A stretch of 64,000 nt of DNA, taken from Pelomyxa schiedti (lineage: Eukaryota; Evosea; Pelobiontida; Pelomyxidae). The position numbers and the translations under genes are program-made. Of the stretch, positions 60,120 through 64,000 are shown in pieces (the first letter of the stretch is position 1; the number at the start of each line of letters is the position of its first letter). The stretch covers positions 1-64,000 of the forward strand of contig JAHLWZ010000790.1 of assembly GCA_020536535.1 (NCBI GenBank). The letters run 5' to 3'. The notes beneath the pieces were generated by a model, which saw nothing but the letters and a program-made list of their open reading frames with translations, did not search any database and was not told where the DNA came from.

Positions 60120-60707
60120 TTACTTTAGCTTTTGCTTGGAATAACTACGATGGTGTTGTTCCCGCCTTATAAAGGCGCTAGAATCAGTTCTAGGTGTCGC
60201 CTGAATCTCCTCAAGGTCAGACTCAGCAGGGATTGAAAAAGAGGCAGACAAGTCTGTGTGATGGACAGTGTTGTTCCACCAATCAATAGCTGCCCTGGAT
60301 CTCCCTCAGGGTCCCAACAGATTCGCGGTAGTTTTCCCAGAAATCCATCAGTGATTAGAACCGTACTTAGAACTATTCTCAGACTTACCTGAGGAGTATA
60401 AAATGAACCCAGCGGCGTACCAACGGACTGTGTTGGAACCTTCCTTCTCCAAGGTCAAGTTCCCAGGACTTTCATTCAAAACAAAAAGGTTCTCTTCCTG
60501 AGAAGCAAGCTAAGCAGCGCTGTTGAGAGGATGTGCTCCTTTTTGACCAAGGATCATCTGAAAAACGATTATAACAAATCTCTTTTGTCTCTCTTCGAAA
60601 ATATCCAAGAATTGGCTCCCCAGTGAAATGAATTAGCATTCCTATGTGCATTTGCTGACCATGAAAGTGAACCACAGCGGTGGCAAGCGAACGGAAGTTT
60701 CTTTTTT
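60120..60707 (-). CDS. Unresolved minus-strand gene, C-terminal exons
   Basis: Two minus-strand exons join in phase. One, after a cttctcag acceptor at about 60500, reads EENLFVLNESPGNLTLEKEG then SNTVRWYAAGFILYSS. After an intron of about 84 nt starting with gtaagt, the next reads RAAIDWWNNTVHHTDLSASF and a Ser/Arg/Lys-rich end at TAA 60120-60122. A further open segment (QQMHIGMLIHFTGEPILGYF) directly follows the METTL4 stop codon, but its junction to the next exon is out of phase, so the 5' part is unsolved. No family was recognised. It could be a separate small gene or alternative 3' exons of METTL4. Confidence 0.4.
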
Positions 60708-62300
60708 TCATAATGCCTCAAACAAGCTCTCGTGCTGAAACAAGAGAACTTGATTTCCCCAACTAGTGAAGCCTTTCTCCAAATGCCTTGCAAATAACTC
60801 ACAGAACCGGGGTTGTTGTTCGGTCGTGGAGCCGTCGCCCTGGTGTAGTTCTGTCCAACATTGCCTCATTGGGAGCCTGAGGGACGGCTTGCGAGAATGA
60901 GGTCCCGGGACACTGCATAAGGTGATGGATGGTGCTGTAGTAGACGGGAGATTTGAGGAGCACTTCGTGCAGGTCGGAGCGCCGCACGGGGTAATTCCAA
61001 CGACCACTGGTTCATAGGGCTTCTTGTGGGGGGATGACACCGGGCAGACTAATTCCGCGAAGGAGGTTACTTTGACCCAGAGCCACGTAGTGTGGTACTG
61101 CAATCCCCATTGAGAAAAGAGTGTTTGGGTAGTGAGCTTCCAGAGCCTGGGGTCATTTGTTACCCACACAGCCACAAGAGAGTGTGGTTTGAGCAGACCG
61201 GCTACAGGCAGTGCCGAGAGTTCGTCATCAGACAGGGTGTGGTAAACATGTGCTCGCTGGGCACTTTTATTCTTCCATGGTGGGTCTATAATAACACAAT
61301 CGAAGCCATTGGGGCCAACTCGTGGTTGTAGTGATTCTGGGAGTTCGATAGTGGACTGAAGGAGCTCCTTTACAGCCAACTTAAAGGAACTCGCATCAGT
61401 CATTACAAACGCGGATTGTGGTGGCATTAAGTACCTGTCATTTCCAAGACAGATAGTTGCTTCTGCCGCATCTCGGTTTTCAACTAGCCGGTGAAAGGCA
61501 GAGCCCAAAGAACTCATTCCCCCACTTGGAGTTGTGGTGATTCCACAGCTAGATAACTTCGCGGAACTCACAAACAACGGTGGTATCCGCTCTGAATCCG
61601 CAGTGCCGTGGGCACCAACGACCATCGAAGAGCAAGCCTCGGCGGTATCAATCTCGCATAGAACTTCCGGCCACTTTTGTCTGACAAATACCTCCTCAGA
61701 GTCAGCTAAATTCCCCCCGCTGTTTCGCACCAATTGAGCCTCGGCCGCGGCCCGGGCTGCGCTGACGCACTCGCCCACTCGGTCTATAATCCCACAATTC
61801 GGTAGCTGCTGCTCCCTGCTGACCCTAGGCCGTTTCCTGGCCGGCCTCCCTCTGCCTGGGCGCGTGGCGGCTCCCTCCGAGACCCGCTCACTGGCCCGAG
61901 CCCGCGCCTGATCCTGATCCCCATCCTCCGCCGCACCCGTAGTCGACCCTGTGGTGCCTTCCTGTTCGCATTTGACTACATCGTGGGGAGATGGCGTCGC
62001 TGTAGTAGCAGATGTAACGGTCGTCATCGTTGATGATGATGTTGTTGGTGTGGTGGGGAGGGCGGGGCTCCGCGGCGACCTCGTTGATGGGCCAAAGTAG
62101 GGCTTGTGCAACGAGAACCACGATGGGTTGCGCAACCGGTGCCCCACGAGTCCCTCGTCGATCTGCTCGACAGCATCCACGAAGAGGACAACATTGTGGG
62201 ATGTGGCGGGTGGCGCAAGGGACGAGGAACAAGAGGTAGCAGTAGGGAGTCCCCCAATTGGGTGGTCGGCGTTGTCCTCCTTTTCGCCCCCGCTGCTCAT
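60708..62300 (-). CDS. METTL4: METTL4-type N6-adenine methyltransferase (MT-A70 family)
   Basis: An uninterrupted reading frame of 530 codons from ATG 62300 to TGA 60708-60710, unusual in this intron-rich window. The N-terminal 200 residues are low complexity, with basic patches (RPGRGRPARKRPRVSREQQL) suggesting nuclear localisation. The MT-A70 domain contains the catalytic DPPW in FDCVIIDPPWKNKSAQRA, then LVAVWVTNDPRLWKL, TTWLWVKVTSFAELVCPV, HKKPYEPVVVGI and ELFARHLEKGFTSWGNQVL. SPHKKPYE and FTSWGNxVLxFQH are METTL4 hallmarks that separate it from METTL3/14. METTL4 methylates adenine N6 in DNA or in U2 snRNA. It is divergent from the calmodulin-like gene with only 58 bp between start codons. 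Confidence 0.93.
   Translation of the reverse strand: MSSGGEKEDNADHPIGGLPTATSCSSSLAPPATSHNVVLFVDAVEQIDEGLVGHRLRNPSWFSLHKPYFGPSTRSPRSPALPTTPTTSSSTMTTVTSATTATPSPHDVVKCEQEGTTGSTTGAAEDGDQDQARARASERVSEGAATRPGRGRPARKRPRVSREQQLPNCGIIDRVGECVSAARAAAEAQLVRNSGGNLADSEEVFVRQKWPEVLCEIDTAEACSSMVVGAHGTADSERIPPLFVSSAKLSSCGITTTPSGGMSSLGSAFHRLVENRDAAEATICLGNDRYLMPPQSAFVMTDASSFKLAVKELLQSTIELPESLQPRVGPNGFDCVIIDPPWKNKSAQRAHVYHTLSDDELSALPVAGLLKPHSLVAVWVTNDPRLWKLTTQTLFSQWGLQYHTTWLWVKVTSFAELVCPVSSPHKKPYEPVVVGITPCGAPTCTKCSSNLPSTTAPSITLCSVPGPHSRKPSLRLPMRQCWTELHQGDGSTTEQQPRFCELFARHLEKGFTSWGNQVLLFQHESLFEAL
61790..61799. other. TCCCACAATT word, copy 6
   Basis: Exact copy in the METTL4 exon, antisense to the gene. A 9-bp match (ATTGTGGGA) lies 99 nt after the METTL4 ATG at 62193-62201 in coding orientation. 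Confidence 0.55.
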
Positions 62301-62358
62301 CACTTTGGGTTTCGCAGAAACCAGTCACTGGCACGTTTTTGGTTGGAATCGTAGAGGA
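62301..62358. promoter_or_regulatory. 58-bp bidirectional promoter region METTL4/calmodulin-like
   Basis: Only 58 bp separate the METTL4 ATG (62300, minus) from the calmodulin-like ATG (62359, plus). Both 5' UTRs and core promoters must be compressed here or overlap the opposite first exon. No TATA element is evident. Confidence 0.5.
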
Positions 62359-63054
62359 ATGGCCAGTGCAACGGCAACTTCAACGGCAACAACGAGCGGG
62401 CGCCGTGCGCATCAGATCAACGAGGACCAATTTGATGAGCTAAGGGAGGCGTTTATGTTGTTTGATGGGGACGGTGACGGCTCTGTGGATAAAAAACAAC
62501 TTCACTCCATAATGCTCTCTTTGGGTTGGTTTTTCTGCTTTTGTTTTGTAACTTACAAAGCTGATGGTGGTCTCAACACCAAATGACAAATGAAAACTAG
62601 GACAGATTCCTAGTGAGAGAGAATTGAATCAGATGATCCAAACTGCTGTTCCCGCCGATGCTACGCAATACACCTTTGACGAATTCCTCACAATGATAGA
62701 AAAGAAATTGCAGACTGAGAACACTGACGAAGAAATCAAGGAAGCATTCCGGGTATGTAATTACTATTATAATTATACTGTGTGTGAAGGCAATTAGTGA
62801 CTCCACCCAATCAACACTTACCCTAAAAGATATTCGATAAGGACAACAGTGGGTCAATATCATCACAGGAGCTGCGTAATGTATGTGCTTCATTTGTTTC
62901 CTGTTGCCACTGTAACTTTTTTCCACAGGTTCTCAACAACCTGGGTGAAAACCTTAACGAGGAAGAGATTGAAGAACTTGTTAAAGAAGCTGATGTTGAC
63001 GGGGATGGTCAAATAAACTATGAGGAGTTCCTCAAGCTCCTCAATGTCAATTAA
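62359..63054 (+). CDS. Calmodulin-like EF-hand protein
   Basis: Exons encode a protein of about 165 residues with an N-terminal Thr/Ala-rich extension ([16 protein letters not shown]), then two EF-hand pairs. EF1 ([12 protein letters not shown]), EF3 ([12 protein letters not shown]) and EF4 ([12 protein letters not shown]) have canonical calcium ligands. EF2 ([13 protein letters not shown]) lacks the first acidic ligand and probably does not bind. [20 protein letters not shown] and [20 protein letters not shown] match calmodulin/centrin signatures. TAA is at 63052-63054. The N-terminal extension and the length fit a calmodulin-like protein or centrin better than canonical calmodulin. Calcium sensing is inferred. 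Confidence 0.88.
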
Positions 63055-63133
63055 CACTTGTTTTGAAAGATTAAAGTAAAGAATCCACATGTACTCTTTT
63101 TTTCTTTTTTTTTAGATTTGTTGAAGTGATTAC

Positions 63134-64000
63134 TTAGTGACCAGTTGAAGTTGAACTAGGTTCTGAGGGTGTCGAGATTGTAGTTGTAGTTGTGGAACTT
63201 GTTGTGCTGGTGTTTGATACTGAGTTATTGCCTTCTAGGGCTAGCTTTGCATGCTTTTCCTTGGTAACAACATGCCTCCTAAAAGTGAACCCCGTTTTAA
63301 TCTGATCGAGAACAACTGCTGGGGGAGGACCTTCAAAAAATGAATGTGTGACCATAAATTGGGTGAATACCGTCGTCGGCCATTGTAGATACATTGTACT
63401 TTCTCATTACATATTCAGCATCAGGGTCTGGAATTAGCCTGGTATACTCCCGTTTAACCATTTCCTCATCCACGGCTGTTGAGAAAGCAGGAACAATTAT
63501 CCCCAGACGATGCATCAGCTTCTTCATGAACTCGTCAATGTCTGAAAATACACGGACGCCTCCAGAACTGAGGCAATCGGCATCATAGCTGGTCTTCTGA
63601 AGATTCACAATCTGTAGCCAAAATGAACACATTAATGGATAAATTGAAGACCATACACAGAACTTTCCTCCATTATCGTAAGACAGTGAAGGTAGTTCAC
63701 AAGCTGGTGATACCCTCATGCTCGAGCCAAGGACAACTGTAAGGTCGGCTATTTTTGATTCTTCTGTGGCCTTTTCCAGAGTTGCGGGTGGCAATTGTTC
63801 TCCAAAGTTAATAATCGAGTCTCTCAGCAAGCCCCGGCAAGGTTGTCCATCGGCCTATATATATATCTTTGGCTTCAACCCAGAAGAGAGGTGTCTGATA
63901 CCTTTATTGACTCACATAGCCTACCTGTTAGCCTTTTCAACTGAACAAATTGACGTTTGTGAGCACCTCGAACATCAAACAAGCGCAAGTGCTCATCACC
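63134..64000 (-). CDS. Second class IV sirtuin (5' end beyond window)
   Basis: Partial: the N-terminal exons lie beyond 64000. The visible minus-strand exons read RGAHKRQFVQLKRLTG, LRDSIINFGEQLPPATLEKA (the post-zinc block), IADLTVVLGSSMRVSPACEL and IVNLQKTSYDADCLSSGGVR, the NAD-binding end of a SIR2 domain of SIRT6/7 type. The zinc cysteines and catalytic His are not in the readable part. The tail after the domain (LMHRLGIIVPAF) carries a conserved-looking stretch and ends in a Thr/Ser-rich region (SNTSTTSSTTTTTISTPSEP) at TAA 63134-63136. Nuclear deacylation is inferred from the family. Confidence 0.85.

Noticed and set aside
60708-60711. ATGA overlap of METTL4 stop with a downstream ATG, as in operons
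   Set aside because: Eukaryotic gene; the overlap is probably chance and the downstream frame is not clearly a gene.
1-64000. tRNA, rRNA or CRISPR elements
   Set aside because: No cloverleaf, rRNA-like sequence or spaced direct repeats were recognised by eye on either strand.

Overview
The window is nuclear DNA of a unicellular eukaryote. Nearly every gene is cut by short GT-AG introns, many of 36-60 nt, genes are packed 50-500 bp apart on both strands, and the products are typical eukaryotic ones: CKS1, GPI8/PIG-K, proteasome beta-7, PA28, RME-8, NHE, METTL4, calmodulin-like protein and sirtuins. Pyruvate phosphate dikinase, a CH-LIM-PH protein and an EF-hand/Ala-rich coiled-coil protein resembling slime-mould LAV1-2 would fit a free-living amoeboid protist, but the lineage cannot be fixed from this window. 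All exon structures were read by eye from conserved motifs and GT/AG phase.

Layout. 0-6 kb: an unresolved small minus-strand coding segment, CKS1 (-), a ZnT zinc transporter (+), GPI8 (-) and PSMB4 (-). 6-16 kb: a CH-LIM-coiled coil-PH-PH protein (+), a QueG/reductive-dehalogenase-like 4Fe-4S protein (+), a protein with four copies of an unrecognised ~100-aa repeat (-), PA28 (-) and a small unknown protein (+). 16.7-31.3 kb: one giant minus-strand gene with a PH-like N-terminus and 25 tandem copine-type C2 domains. 31.5-39 kb: a CCCH finger protein (-), an Ala/Arg-rich unknown (-), an apparent fusion of a Thr/Ser-rich tail, a beta-helix-like region and a SIR2 domain (+), and a ZIP-type transporter (-). 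39.5-48.1 kb: RME-8/DNAJC13 (+). 48.3-57.4 kb: a chromodomain/4CXXC_R1/PEHE chromatin protein (-), a Na+/H+ antiporter (-) and PPDK (-). 57.8-64 kb: EF-hand Ala-rich coiled-coil protein (+), an unresolved minus-strand gene, METTL4 (-), calmodulin-like protein (+) and a second sirtuin cut by the window edge (-).

Themes. Chromatin and nucleic-acid modification recurs (two sirtuins, METTL4, the chromo/R1/PEHE protein, the CCCH protein), as does membrane and calcium/lipid biology (25xC2 protein, PH proteins, RME-8, EF-hand proteins, NHE, ZnT and ZIP). Many neighbours are divergent and share short promoter regions; METTL4 and the calmodulin-like gene are only 58 bp apart. The most unusual items are the 25xC2 giant, the FWS/FIQS repeat protein, the sirtuin fusion, the chromo/R1/PEHE combination, and a 10-bp DNA word (TCCCACAATT) found six times exactly, mostly inside 5' exons.
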